Shown in pieces: positions 1 to 8,577 of a stretch of DNA of 64,000 nucleotides. Positions within the stretch are counted from its first letter, which is position 1, and each line of letters starts with the position of its first letter. The stretch is taken from assembly GCA_018433245.1 (NCBI GenBank), contig JAHDRN010000005.1, positions 1 to 64,000 of the forward strand, given 5' to 3'. The DNA is from Candidatus Proruminimicrobium quisquiliarum. GTDB taxonomy: Bacteria; Elusimicrobiota; Endomicrobiia; Endomicrobiales; Endomicrobiaceae. Both the position numbers and the translations under genes were made by a program. The notes below the pieces were generated by a model. The model searched no databases, was not told the DNA's origin, and saw only the letters and a program-made list of their open reading frames with translations.

Positions 1-327
1 CGTACCAACCGTAATTGAATCTCCAAAAACTAAAATCCTTTTAATATTTCTTTCTTTTGTTTCACTAAACTCATAATCCCTAAAACCGACTGAATTTGTT
101 TTAAAATTGTCATAATTTTTGTTGTAATTATTAATATCAAAATTTTTTTTCATCTCATACACTAACACTTCACTATCTGACAATTCCCATATCCCATCGC
201 TTCTCAAACCATGACGTTCAGGAAAAAAGAATGCATCAATAAAAAATACTGCCGCCAACAAAAAGAAAAAAAACAGCAAACCCGCTATTACATATAAAAG
301 AATATAAATATATTTTTTTTGTTTCAT
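1..327 (-). CDS. SGNH/GDSL-type hydrolase-like protein, N-terminal part (cut by window edge)
   Basis: Reads leftward from an ATG at 327-325 and runs open to base 1 (109 codons, 3' end outside). The first ~28 residues form a strongly hydrophobic membrane anchor after a short Lys-rich start. Around residue 100 there is GDSIT followed by V-G, which matches block I of SGNH/GDSL esterases, where the Ser is the nucleophile. The ATG overlaps the pyrR stop by four bases (ATGA), so it is translationally coupled as the last visible gene of the purine operon. Membrane-anchored SGNH proteins often remove or add acyl groups on envelope glycans, but the substrate cannot be told here. The Asp/His catalytic residues lie off the window. 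Confidence 0.6.
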   Translation of the reverse strand, partial: MKQKKYIYILLYVIAGLLFFFFLLAAVFFIDAFFFPERHGLRSDGIWELSDSEVLVYEMKKNFDINNYNKNYDNFKTNSVGFRDYEFSETKERNIKRILVFGDSITVGT

Positions 328-848
328 TTTACAATAACCATATCTTTGCCGTCTATTTCAACAAAATTAACACAAACTTCATCTTTTGTATAATGAGTCA
401 ATCCGGTAAAATCAGCCTGTATAGGCAGTTCTCTGTATCCTCTGTCAATAAGAACAACAAGCTGAATTGATTTAGGCCGGCCGAAATCTTTAAGTACGTC
501 AAGCGCCGATCTTATCGTTCTGCCGGTATATAAAACATCGTCAACCAATATTATATTTTTACCGTTTACGTCAAAAGGTATATTTGTATCTTTTATCGTA
601 GGTATATCGGCATTCTGTCCCAAATCGTCTCTGTAAAGAGTTATATCAAGAAATCCGAAAGGAATTTCTGTTTTCATTTTTTTAATTTTTACTGTTTCGT
701 TAAGAAGTCTTTTGGCAAGAAAAACGCCTCTTGTCTGTATGCCGACAACAGCAAGTTCGGATAAATCCTCATTTTTTTTCAAAATTGCCTTGGCAAGTTT
801 CGTTATAGTTTTTTTTATTTCTTCCTGCGTTAAAATTATTTTTTCCAT
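324..848 (-). CDS. pyrR: PyrR bifunctional pyrimidine regulator / uracil phosphoribosyltransferase
   Basis: 174 residues, normal PyrR length. The PRPP-binding loop VDDVLYTGRT lies at residues 102-111, inside a type I phosphoribosyltransferase fold, and the N-terminal region (IQTRG near 37-41) is also typical. In Bacillus, PyrR binds pyr mRNA to control attenuation and has weak uracil phosphoribosyltransferase activity. It follows purE by one base and overlaps the next gene by four, so it sits at the 3' end of a purine operon rather than in a pyr operon. I see no PyrR-binding attenuator in this window, so whether it regulates RNA or only salvages uracil is open. Confidence 0.9.
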   Translation of the reverse strand: MEKIILTQEEIKKTITKLAKAILKKNEDLSELAVVGIQTRGVFLAKRLLNETVKIKKMKTEIPFGFLDITLYRDDLGQNADIPTIKDTNIPFDVNGKNIILVDDVLYTGRTIRSALDVLKDFGRPKSIQLVVLIDRGYRELPIQADFTGLTHYTKDEVCVNFVEIDGKDMVIVK

Positions 849-849
849 T

Positions 850-1383
850 TTATTTTTTCATCTCTTCTATATATTTGACATAACCTGCTTTAGCCAATTT
901 TTCATCTTTTGCAATTATTGAATCAGCCATATCTTTTCTGTACTGTATAAGTTTTTCCGCAAGTTTTTTATCTTCCAAAGCTAAAATCTGAATGGCAAGT
1001 ATCGCTGAATTTATCGCGCCTGCTTTTCCTATGGATACGCACGCAACAGGCACAAAAGGAGGCATTTGTGAAACGGAAAATAAAGCATCCATGCCTGCAA
1101 GATGTTTGCCGTCCATCGGAACGCCTATTACAGGAAGCGTTGTTTCGGAAGCGACTACTCCCGGAAGAGCCGCCGACATACCGGCTACGGCTATAAAAAC
1201 TTTAACGCCCGATGAAACAGCGTTCTGAACGCATTTTTTAACATGTTCCGGCGTTCTGTGCGCAGAACCGACATTAACAGAGTAGGCGATTTGAAATTTA
1301 TCAAATATTTTAAGACATTCAGCCATCGCAGGCAGATCCGAATCTGAACCCATAATAACGGAAATCTGAATTTTTTTATCCAT
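850..1383 (-). CDS. purE: N5-carboxyaminoimidazole ribonucleotide mutase (PurE, class I)
   Basis: 177 residues. GSDSD at 12-16 and SAHRTP at 40-45 are the substrate- and phosphate-binding signatures of PurE, and the AGMSAALPG segment near the middle is also family-typical. It converts N5-CAIR to CAIR in purine synthesis and normally works with PurK; no purK is in this window. The ATG at 1383 has a good GGAGGG ribosome site just upstream and overlaps the end of purD by eight bases. Confidence 0.95.
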   Translation of the reverse strand: MDKKIQISVIMGSDSDLPAMAECLKIFDKFQIAYSVNVGSAHRTPEHVKKCVQNAVSSGVKVFIAVAGMSAALPGVVASETTLPVIGVPMDGKHLAGMDALFSVSQMPPFVPVACVSIGKAGAINSAILAIQILALEDKKLAEKLIQYRKDMADSIIAKDEKLAKAGYVKYIEEMKK

Positions 1384-2653
1384 TTTTCAAAACCCTCCAT
1401 GCTATATCTCTTCTGTAATAACTGTTTTCAAATTTTATTTTTTCAACCGATTTATAAACTTTATCAACCGTAGATTTTATATCGTCCGATACTGCGGAAA
1501 CGGCAAGCACTCTTCCGCCGGCCGTAACGGTTTTTCCGTTTTCAGTTTTAGTTCCCGCGTGAAAAATTATCGCCTCTTCCGGTTTAACGTCATTAAAACC
1601 GGAAATTTCATAACCGTTTACGTGTTTTTCCGGATACCCGCCTGAAGCTATCACAACGGTTACCGCCGATTTCTTTAACCAGTCTATTTTCAAATCGCCG
1701 AGCGTTCCGTTCACCGTATTTGCCATTATATCAAATAAATCTGTTTTTAAAAGAGGAAGAATAACCTGTGTTTCCGGGTCTCCAAATCTGCAGTTAAACT
1801 CCAAAACATAAGGCCGGTCTTTAACAATCATAAAACCTATATATAAAACACCTTTATAATCTATTTTCTCTTTTTGTAAGCCTTCCAGTATTTTCGGAAC
1901 TATATTTTCTTTAATATCTTTTAATAATTTTTCCGTAGCAATCGGAGCCGGAGTATAAGCTCCCATTCCGCCTGTATTTAATCCCGTATCTTTTTCGCCT
2001 ATTCTTTTATGATCCTGAGCCGGAGGCATTATTTCAAAAAACTTTCCGTCCGTAAAAAGAAGAACCGAAACTTCTTCGCCTTCCAGCCATTCTTCAAATA
2101 CTATTTTTGTTCCGGAATCGCCGAAAGCTTTTGAAAGCATCATCTGCTCCGCGGCATTAAGAGCTTCTTTCCTGTTTTGGCACATAACTACGCCTTTTCC
2201 GGCTGCAAGACCGTCCGCTTTAACTACGATCTTTTTATCTTCAGGCCATTTATCTAAAAAATCTTTTGCCTGTTTAAAATCTTCAAAAGAAGCATATTCT
2301 GCGGTCGGAATTTCATATTTTTTCATAAAATTTTTTGAAAAACTTTTACTTGCTTCAAGCATAGCGCCTTTTTTTGAAGGGCCGAAAATTTTCAAATTTT
2401 TCTCTTTAAAATAATCAACTATTCCCAAAGCAAGCGGCACTTCGGGCCCGACAAACGTATAGTCTATATTTTCTTTAGCGGCAAAAGCAGCCAAAGAATT
2501 AATGTCATCTGATTTTATTTTAACGGTTTCGGCGAGTTTTTCTATGCCGGAATTGCCGATAGTGCAATATATTTTTTGAATTTTGGAACTCTGTGACAAC
2601 TTCCAGACTATGGCATGTTCTCTTCCGCCGTTTCCGACAACCAAAACTTTCAT
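1376..2653 (-). CDS. purD: Phosphoribosylamine-glycine ligase (GAR synthetase)
   Basis: 425 residues, full-length PurD. The N-terminal GNGGREHA (7-14) is the family hallmark. The central ATP-grasp domain has KADGLAAGKGV around residue 145 and the metal-binding FNCRFGDPETQ near 285. It joins glycine to phosphoribosylamine with ATP. The 3' end overlaps purE by eight bases. It is preceded by a small membrane-protein gene that interrupts the purine order. Confidence 0.96.
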   Translation of the reverse strand: MKVLVVGNGGREHAIVWKLSQSSKIQKIYCTIGNSGIEKLAETVKIKSDDINSLAAFAAKENIDYTFVGPEVPLALGIVDYFKEKNLKIFGPSKKGAMLEASKSFSKNFMKKYEIPTAEYASFEDFKQAKDFLDKWPEDKKIVVKADGLAAGKGVVMCQNRKEALNAAEQMMLSKAFGDSGTKIVFEEWLEGEEVSVLLFTDGKFFEIMPPAQDHKRIGEKDTGLNTGGMGAYTPAPIATEKLLKDIKENIVPKILEGLQKEKIDYKGVLYIGFMIVKDRPYVLEFNCRFGDPETQVILPLLKTDLFDIMANTVNGTLGDLKIDWLKKSAVTVVIASGGYPEKHVNGYEISGFNDVKPEEAIIFHAGTKTENGKTVTAGGRVLAVSAVSDDIKSTVDKVYKSVEKIKFENSYYRRDIAWRVLKNG

Positions 2654-2669
2654 TAAAAACTCCGTCTAT

Positions 2670-2972
2670 TTAAAAAATGTATTTGTCAAAAAATTTGACT
2701 ACGACAAGGAAAGTCAAAAAAGCCATAATAAAAGTTGCTATCATAATATACCAGTTTGATTTTATTATATATGCAAGTTTTGTATCGTTTCCTTTGACTT
2801 TCATGGCATACTGCGCTCTTAAATCTTTGCTCATATCGGCATATTCAATAAATTGCGCGCATGAATCCTGTTCTTTTTTCCATTTGCAGTTGACCATACA
2901 AAAAACTCTGCCTTCACCGTTTTCATCAACATTATTGTCACCTTGAAAAAAACAATTAATACAGTTTTTCAT
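2670..2972 (-). CDS. Small Cys-rich, single-TM protein of unknown function
   Basis: 100 residues. The first ~45 residues carry six cysteines in a loose zinc-knuckle-like spacing (C4, C7, C25, C29, C38 among them). The last ~25 residues are one hydrophobic helix ending in a charged tail, so it looks tail-anchored with a cytosolic Cys-rich head. It sits between purQ and purD with short gaps and a GGATGG ribosome site, so it is part of the purine operon. I do not recognise the family. The context gives no clear purine role, and it may be a lineage-specific passenger. Confidence 0.7.
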   Translation of the reverse strand: MKNCINCFFQGDNNVDENGEGRVFCMVNCKWKKEQDSCAQFIEYADMSKDLRAQYAMKVKGNDTKLAYIIKSNWYIMIATFIMAFLTFLVVVKFFDKYIF

Positions 2973-2990
2973 GTTTAACCATCCTTTAAA

Positions 2991-3770
2991 TTATTTTAAA
3001 AAATCTATTGCATTTTGGAATATTTGTTTACCCCAGCCGTAAACGCCGTCATAGCCTTCTCTTGCCGGATGCTGAAGAGCATAAACATATCTTTCCGGAT
3101 GAGGCATAAGCCCGAAAACGTTGCCCTTATCGTTACAAATGCCTGCAATCGCGTTCATTGACCCGTTAGGATCTTCCGGATACTGCGTTTTTGAGCCGTC
3201 TTTATCGCAGTATCTAAAAACCACCTGCGATTTTTCTTCTATTTCTTTTAAAACTTTTTCATCGGCTATAAATTTACCTTCTCCGTGCGCTACCGGCAGA
3301 GAAATAACATCAGGAATTTCTTTCGTCCATATACATTTCGTATCACCTTGTTTTTTCTCTGTTTTAAGATAAACCCATCTGCATTCAAATTTATTGGAAT
3401 CATTATAAGACAAAGTTGAAATCTGCTCAAACTTTTCAGGTTTCGGCAAAAGCCCCATTTTGGCAAGAATCTGAAATCCGTTGCAGATTCCTATTATGGG
3501 TTTTCCCGAAAGCGCAAATTTTTTAACGTTGTCGCCGAGTTTATTTTTAATTTCATTTGATAATATTTTTCCGGAAGCGATATCGTCTCCGTAGGAAAAT
3601 CCGCCCGGAACGGCAAGTATATCGTACGATAATATTTTATTTTTATTTGCTATCAGCTCATTTATATGAATTCTTTCGGCTTCGGCTCCGCACATTTCAA
3701 ATGCCGATTTAAGTTCATAATCGCAGTTTGTACCGGCAGTTCTTATTATTATGGCTTTTATTTTTTTCAT
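2991..3770 (-). CDS. purQ: FGAM synthase subunit PurQ (glutaminase)
   Basis: 259 residues, a class I glutamine amidotransferase. The nucleophile is Cys96 in GICNGFQ, the oxyanion region GGFSYGDD is at 56-63, and the catalytic His is in MPHPER near 224. It supplies ammonia to PurL in the three-subunit (PurL/PurQ/PurS) FGAM synthase, fitting the separate purS and purL next door. It is somewhat longer than the usual ~225-residue stand-alone PurQ because of insertions in the second half (around 110-160). It lies 22 bases after purL. Confidence 0.95.
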   Translation of the reverse strand: MKKIKAIIIRTAGTNCDYELKSAFEMCGAEAERIHINELIANKNKILSYDILAVPGGFSYGDDIASGKILSNEIKNKLGDNVKKFALSGKPIIGICNGFQILAKMGLLPKPEKFEQISTLSYNDSNKFECRWVYLKTEKKQGDTKCIWTKEIPDVISLPVAHGEGKFIADEKVLKEIEEKSQVVFRYCDKDGSKTQYPEDPNGSMNAIAGICNDKGNVFGLMPHPERYVYALQHPAREGYDGVYGWGKQIFQNAIDFLK

Positions 3771-3792
3771 TTTAAAAATCCTTTAACTCAAT

Positions 3793-6195
3793 TCATCCCA
3801 GAAGCTGTCTCTGCCAGGATTTCTGCAAATCTTTTATTTTTGTTTTTATTGAAATTTTTGATTTCTTTGACTCTATAACAAGACTTTGTTCCGATTCTGT
3901 TGTTCCTATCTGCGCAAAAACAAAACCTTTAAGCGTTTTCTCAAATTTTTCCTTATTTTCAGGCATTATTTCAACAATAAATCTTGTATTGGATTCTGAG
4001 AAAAGTTTTTCCGTCAAAGTCATCTGAAAGTCCGTTTTTATCAGGTCGGCATTGATTTTTGCTCCGAGTTCTCCCGCAAAAGCCATTTCTGAAACGGCTG
4101 CCGCAAAACCGCCTTCCGAACAGTCGTGGCAGGCTTCAACAAAACCCGAAGATATCGCATCATACATCGCTTTCATAAGTTTTCTTGAAACTTTTATATC
4201 TACATCAGGCACTATGCCTTTTAATCCTTTTATTTTTGCATATACCGATCCGCCGAGCTCGTTTTTCGTAAGTCCGACAAGATAAATATAATTTCCCGCT
4301 GATTTAAAATTCATCGTTATTGTTTTATCAACGTCTTCAATTACTCCCATCGCCGAAATCAAAAGAGCAGGCGGAATTGAATATGTTCTTCCGTCTATCG
4401 TATACTCGTTATATAAACTGTCTTTGCCGGATATGAAAGGTATTTCAAAACCTTTTGACATATCGTAACATGCCTGAGCGGCTCTCACAAGACTGCCTAG
4501 TATTTCCGGCTTGTTCGGGTTTCCCCAGCAGAAATTATCAAGAACAGACAGCATTTCGGGATTTGCTCCGACGCAGACTGCGTTTCTCACGGATTCTTCT
4601 ATCGCCGACGTCGTCATTTTATAAGTGTCTATTTTTCCGTACTCCGGATTTAAACCGTTTGAAAGAACAACGGCTTTTTTAGTATTTTTAACTACTGTAT
4701 AAGGCCATATTACGGCTGCGTCCGACGGACCGAAATTATGAATTGAATTTCCCAAAAGAGGCTTTACGACAGTCTGTCCCTGCACTTCATGGTCGTACTG
4801 TCTTATAATCCAATCTCTTGAACATACGTTAATATCCGATAGAACTTTTTTCATATCGTCCGCCAAAACTTTTGCTGACGCCTTTACCGGTTTCTGTTTT
4901 AACTGTTTTGTTTCTTTCCAGACCGCAGGTCTTGTAGGTTTTGGAACGCCGTCATGTAAAAATTCCATGCTCATATCGGCAACTTTTTTGCCGTTATAAG
5001 TAAGCGTAAGCTTATTATCGTTTGTAAATTTTCCTATGAAAGTCGCTTCAACGTTTTCCTGTTTAAAAAGTTTTAAAATTTTATGTTTATTTTTCGGCTG
5101 AACGGCGAAAACCATTCTTTCCTGAGCTTCGGAAATCCATATTTCCCAAGGTTTTAAACCTTTGTATTTTAAAGGAACTTTTTCAAGCTGAACTTCTACT
5201 CCTGTTTTTTCCCCGAGTTCTCCTACCGCGCTTGAAAGGCCGCCTGCTCCGCAGTCGGTAACTGCTCTGTAAAGATTCAAATCTCTTGCTTTAAGCATCG
5301 TATCAAGAACTTTTTTTTCTACTATCGGGTTTCCTATCTGAACGGCGCTTACGTCCGATTCCTTGTCAAGTTCAACAGACGAAAAAGTTGCTCCGTGTAT
5401 TCCGTCTCTTCCGGTTCTTCCTCCGACTACCAACACTAAATCTCCGGATTTAACTTCTTTAAACGCTTTGTTCTTTGGTATTATTCCCATCGTTCCGCAG
5501 TAAACAAGCGGATTTGCCATATATCCTTTATCAAAAAAAACGGCTCCGTTAACCGTCGGTATTCCCATTCTGTTGCCGTAATCTCTTACGCCGGAAACAA
5601 CGCCTTTTGCAATTCTTTTAGGATGGTGCATTCCTTCCGGAACTTCCGAATATTTTGTATCGGGAAGCCCGAAGCAGAAAACATCAGTATTGGCAAGAGG
5701 TTTTGCTCCCAACCCTACGCCTAAAATGTCTCTTATTACGCCGCCTATTCCCGTCGCCGAACCTCCGTAAGGTTCAAGAGCCGAAGGGTGATTATGAGTC
5801 TCAACTTTAAAAGCGACGCCGTTTTTTGAATCGAAATCAATTACGCCGGCATTATCTTTAAAAACCGATATACACCATTTCTTGTTTAACTCAACGGTCG
5901 CTTTAAAAATGGTTTCTTTAAGAAGATTTGAATATTTTTTTACTTTCTTTCCTTTTGAAGTTTCTTCTGCATATTCTATATTGCCGGTTAAAGTTTTATG
6001 TTTGCAGTGTTCGCTCCAAGTCTGCGCGACTGTTTCAAGTTCAACATCCGTAGGATTTCTTTTTGCGGCTTTAAAATATTTTTGTACTTCTTTCATTTCT
6101 ACAAGAGAAAGAGAAAGAGTATTTTTTTTGCTAAGTTCAATCAGCTGATTGTCATTAAGAGAATTTATTTCAACAATGTTTACGTTTGAATTCAT
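3793..6195 (-). CDS. purL: FGAM synthase subunit PurL (small type)
   Basis: 800 residues, the short PurL that needs separate PurQ and PurS. The N-terminal region has the WSEHCKHKT motif (near 60) and HNHPSALEPYGGSATGIGG (about 135-152), typical of the ATP/Mg site of the AIR synthase-type superfamily. A second AIRS-like half contains SGKDSLYNE near 560. The start ATG overlaps the purS stop by four bases (ATGA). It converts FGAR to FGAM with ammonia from PurQ. Confidence 0.97.
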   Translation of the reverse strand: MNSNVNIVEINSLNDNQLIELSKKNTLSLSLVEMKEVQKYFKAAKRNPTDVELETVAQTWSEHCKHKTLTGNIEYAEETSKGKKVKKYSNLLKETIFKATVELNKKWCISVFKDNAGVIDFDSKNGVAFKVETHNHPSALEPYGGSATGIGGVIRDILGVGLGAKPLANTDVFCFGLPDTKYSEVPEGMHHPKRIAKGVVSGVRDYGNRMGIPTVNGAVFFDKGYMANPLVYCGTMGIIPKNKAFKEVKSGDLVLVVGGRTGRDGIHGATFSSVELDKESDVSAVQIGNPIVEKKVLDTMLKARDLNLYRAVTDCGAGGLSSAVGELGEKTGVEVQLEKVPLKYKGLKPWEIWISEAQERMVFAVQPKNKHKILKLFKQENVEATFIGKFTNDNKLTLTYNGKKVADMSMEFLHDGVPKPTRPAVWKETKQLKQKPVKASAKVLADDMKKVLSDINVCSRDWIIRQYDHEVQGQTVVKPLLGNSIHNFGPSDAAVIWPYTVVKNTKKAVVLSNGLNPEYGKIDTYKMTTSAIEESVRNAVCVGANPEMLSVLDNFCWGNPNKPEILGSLVRAAQACYDMSKGFEIPFISGKDSLYNEYTIDGRTYSIPPALLISAMGVIEDVDKTITMNFKSAGNYIYLVGLTKNELGGSVYAKIKGLKGIVPDVDIKVSRKLMKAMYDAISSGFVEACHDCSEGGFAAAVSEMAFAGELGAKINADLIKTDFQMTLTEKLFSESNTRFIVEIMPENKEKFEKTLKGFVFAQIGTTESEQSLVIESKKSKISIKTKIKDLQKSWQRQLLG

Positions 6196-6656
6196 TTTAT
6201 TTTATATTCCTGAATTAGAGTATTTGCCAAAAGACCCGTTGCGATTTTTGTAAGTTTTTTATCGTCGGTTTCGCCTTTAAAAATATATTTATGGCCGGTT
6301 TTTACTTTCACTTCATTTTCTATGCCCAAGTCTTTTATGGCTTTTACGACGCTCTCCGAAACCGTATCGGTAACTCCGGATTTAAACCAGACTTCTATGG
6401 AATTTTTTTCTATTTTTTTATCGGAAAGTGAATTGTAGGAAACGATTGAAAACTCTTCGGTAATCTTATCGCTTAAAAGTTCCGAAGCTATAATTTCGGC
6501 CTGTTTTTTTGTTATATCAGAATCTATTCTGTAAACAGGCATATATTCGGACGATTTTATACCCTTTACGCCTATGCCTTTTATATCGCTTATCAAATGC
6601 GTTGAATGCGGATTTGAAAAGCCTTTTTTCATTTTAATAGCAATTTCAAATATCAT
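6192..6656 (-). CDS. purS: PurS-like FGAM synthase subunit, tandem-duplicated
   Basis: 154 residues, about twice the ~80 of ordinary PurS. The second half (about 84-154) reads like Bacillus PurS: a strand, a helix, then VKTGHKYIF and a C-terminal LLANTLIQEYKIK that mirrors the family ending LLANTVIEDY. The first half (1-75) repeats the same pattern (MKKGFSNP..., PVYRIDSDI, ASELLSDKITEEFSIV). It therefore looks like two PurS domains fused in one chain. PurS normally dimerises and bridges PurL and PurQ. It abuts purC with no gap and overlaps purL by four bases. Confidence 0.85.
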   Translation of the reverse strand: MIFEIAIKMKKGFSNPHSTHLISDIKGIGVKGIKSSEYMPVYRIDSDITKKQAEIIASELLSDKITEEFSIVSYNSLSDKKIEKNSIEVWFKSGVTDTVSESVVKAIKDLGIENEVKVKTGHKYIFKGETDDKKLTKIATGLLANTLIQEYKIK

Positions 6657-7535
6657 TTAGAATTCCCTGCCCGTTATTTTTTCATAAGCTTCTATGTATT
6701 TCGCTCTGGTGTTGATTATAACGTCTTCAGGCAGAGACGGAACCGGAGGCTGTTTGTTCCATTTTATTTTTTCAAGATAATCTCTTACGTACTGTTTATC
6801 AAGACTGTCCTGGCTTACTCCTTCCTGATATTTTTCTTTTTCCCAAAACCTTGACGAGTCCGGAGTAAAAATTTCATCTATAAGAATAAGTTTGTCTTCG
6901 TAAATTCCGAATTCAAGTTTTGTATCTGCCAGTATTATGCCTCTGCTCAAGCAGAATTCGCTTACTTTTTTATAAAGAGTTATTGAAACTTCGCTTAACT
7001 GGGCAGCCAAATCATCGCCGATTCTTTTTGCCGTTTCTTCAAACGAAATATTTTCATCGTGTTTTCCGCCTTCCTCTTTGCTTGAAGGAGTAAAAATCGG
7101 TTCCGGAAGCTTTGAAGATTCTTTAAGCCCTGCAGGCAGTTTTATACCGCAGACAGTCTGTGATTTTTGATATTCTTTCCAGCCTGAACCCGCGAGATAC
7201 CCTCTTACTATACATTCAATATCTATTCTTTTTGCTTTTTTTACTATCATTGCTCTGTCTCTCAAAAAGTCATACTTTTTAAGTTCTTCCGGAAAATTTT
7301 TAAAATCTCCCGTTATGATATGATTCGGAATTATATTTTGAACATAATCAAACCAAAACATTGATAATTTATGCAGTATTCTTCCTTTATCGGGAATCAC
7401 AGAACCAAGCACATAGTCAAACGCCGAAATTCTGTCGGTAGCGACTATAAGAAAATCTTTCCCGTAATAGAAAACGTCCCTGACTTTGCCCTGATGAAAC
7501 AATTTTGCCTCTTCTATATCATTCGACCCTATCAT
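6657..7535 (-). CDS. purC: SAICAR synthetase
   Basis: 292 residues. The N-terminal GKVRDVFYYG and VATDRISAFD are classic PurC motifs, and CIVRGYLAGSGWKEY lies near the middle. This is the yeast-like long form rather than the ~240-residue E. coli type. It joins aspartate to CAIR. It is the first gene of the leftward purine operon. An AAGGAG ribosome site lies seven bases before the ATG, and a promoter (7575-7603) lies upstream. Confidence 0.96.
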   Translation of the reverse strand: MIGSNDIEEAKLFHQGKVRDVFYYGKDFLIVATDRISAFDYVLGSVIPDKGRILHKLSMFWFDYVQNIIPNHIITGDFKNFPEELKKYDFLRDRAMIVKKAKRIDIECIVRGYLAGSGWKEYQKSQTVCGIKLPAGLKESSKLPEPIFTPSSKEEGGKHDENISFEETAKRIGDDLAAQLSEVSITLYKKVSEFCLSRGIILADTKLEFGIYEDKLILIDEIFTPDSSRFWEKEKYQEGVSQDSLDKQYVRDYLEKIKWNKQPPVPSLPEDVIINTRAKYIEAYEKITGREF

Positions 7536-7574
7536 AAACGAACTCCTTTTTTTCTTACAATCTAAAGATGGTAT

Positions 7575-7603
7575 ATTTTAGTATTTTCGGGGCTTTCTGT
7601 AAA
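7575..7603 (-). promoter_or_regulatory. Candidate sigma70 promoter of the purine operon
   Basis: On the minus strand, TTTACA (7603-7598) and TAAAAT (7580-7575) are separated by exactly 17 bases. The predicted start near 7568 gives a leader of about 30 bases, too short for a riboswitch or attenuator. Confidence 0.55.
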
Positions 7604-7615
7604 GTAAGAATATAT

Positions 7616-7644
7616 TTGACAAATAAAATCTATTGTGGTACAAT
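7616..7644 (+). promoter_or_regulatory. Strong sigma70 promoter of tRNA-Asp
   Basis: Consensus TTGACA (7616-7621), 17-base spacer, TACAAT (7639-7644), with TG one base before the -10 (extended -10). The predicted start is about 12 bases before the mature tRNA end. It is divergent from the purine promoter. Confidence 0.85.
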
Positions 7645-7663
7645 TCTTCCCGTGTTACCTATT

Positions 7664-7742
7664 GGGGATGTGGTGTAGCCTGGTTTAACACACTGCCCTG
7701 TCAAGGCAGAGACCGCGGGTTCAAATCCCGTCGTCCCCGCCA
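7664..7742 (+). tRNA. tRNA-Asp (GTC)
   Basis: 79 bases including an encoded CCA. The acceptor GGGGATG pairs with CGTCCCC (one G-T wobble), the anticodon arm is CTGCC / loop CTGTCAA / GGCAG, and the T arm is GCGGG / CCCGT. Anticodon GTC at the loop centre. Confidence 0.95.
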
Positions 7743-7755
7743 GAAAATTATGTCA

Positions 7756-7790
7756 AGTCCAATTTTGAAGCAACAAATTGGACTTTTTTA
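7756..7790 (+). terminator. Intrinsic terminator after tRNA-Asp
   Basis: A perfect 10-bp stem (7756-7765 with 7775-7784), 9-base loop, then a T run. It ends only a few bases before the ATG of the next gene. Confidence 0.85.
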
Positions 7791-7797
7791 TTTGATT

Positions 7798-8577
7798 ATG
7801 AAATTTAATAAATATACCGATACCGCAGTTGAAAGCGCAAAAGCCGGAGCAAAAATCCTTTTAAAACACTTAAATAATCTTGAAAGTATAGAGTATAAAG
7901 GAAAAATAGATCCTGTAACGATTGCTGATAAACAATCTCAAAAAGCGATAATTTCAACGATTAAAAAATCTTTTCCCGACCATAATATAATAGCCGAAGA
8001 AAAAGATACTTTTAAGAAAACAGAATCGGATTACTGCTGGATTATAGATCCTCTTGACGGGACCGTAAATTTTGTGCACGGAGTTCCGTCTTTTTGTATT
8101 TCAATCGGCTTGATGCATAAAAAAGAAATCGTATCGGCCGTAATATATGCTCCGGCGTTAAATGAATTATTTGTCGCCGAAAAGGGAAAAGGAAGTTTCT
8201 TAAACGGCAAAAAGATACAAGTTTCAAAAATAAACAAAATGCTCAGAGCTCTGCCGGTAACCGGATTTCCTTATTATGCGCAGGAAAAACCGGATCGTGT
8301 TTTAAAAAATTTTAAAAATATAATGATGGTAACGCAGGGAATGAGAAGATTCGGATCGGCCGCAATAGATATGGCTTATGTAGCGTGCGGAAGATTTGAT
8401 TTTTTCTGGGAAGAAGGATTAAAACCGTGGGATGTTGCGGCCGGAATTTTAATCGTAAAAGAAGCCGGCGGAAAAATATCGGATTATAATAACAAAAATG
8501 ATTATCTTTTCGGACAGACTATGGTCGCTTCAAATAAACTGCTTCACGGACGGATAATAAAAATCCTCAACAAATGA
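7798..8577 (+). CDS. Inositol monophosphatase / SuhB-family phosphatase
   Basis: 259 residues. The metal-binding signatures are present: DPVTIADK and AEEK in the N-terminal half, DPLDGTVNF (motif 1) near 80-88, and PWDVAAG (motif 2) near 208. Family members dephosphorylate inositol-1-phosphate, fructose bisphosphate, NADP or PAP, and the substrate cannot be told from sequence. I start at the ATG at 7798, giving the family-typical VESAKAGAKILL beginning. The open frame runs further upstream through the tRNA, which is not credible as coding. There is no ribosome site before this ATG, and the tRNA terminator ends just upstream, so initiation is unusual. It overlaps nth by four bases. Confidence 0.88.
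   Translation: MKFNKYTDTAVESAKAGAKILLKHLNNLESIEYKGKIDPVTIADKQSQKAIISTIKKSFPDHNIIAEEKDTFKKTESDYCWIIDPLDGTVNFVHGVPSFCISIGLMHKKEIVSAVIYAPALNELFVAEKGKGSFLNGKKIQVSKINKMLRALPVTGFPYYAQEKPDRVLKNFKNIMMVTQGMRRFGSAAIDMAYVACGRFDFFWEEGLKPWDVAAGILIVKEAGGKISDYNNKNDYLFGQTMVASNKLLHGRIIKILNK

Noticed and set aside
7536-7615. Purine riboswitch upstream of purC
   Set aside because: The predicted leader is about 30 bases, too short for an aptamer.
7633-7797. Upstream extension of the inositol-phosphatase frame through tRNA-Asp
   Set aside because: The extra codons are tRNA and terminator sequence; the family start fits the ATG at 7798.
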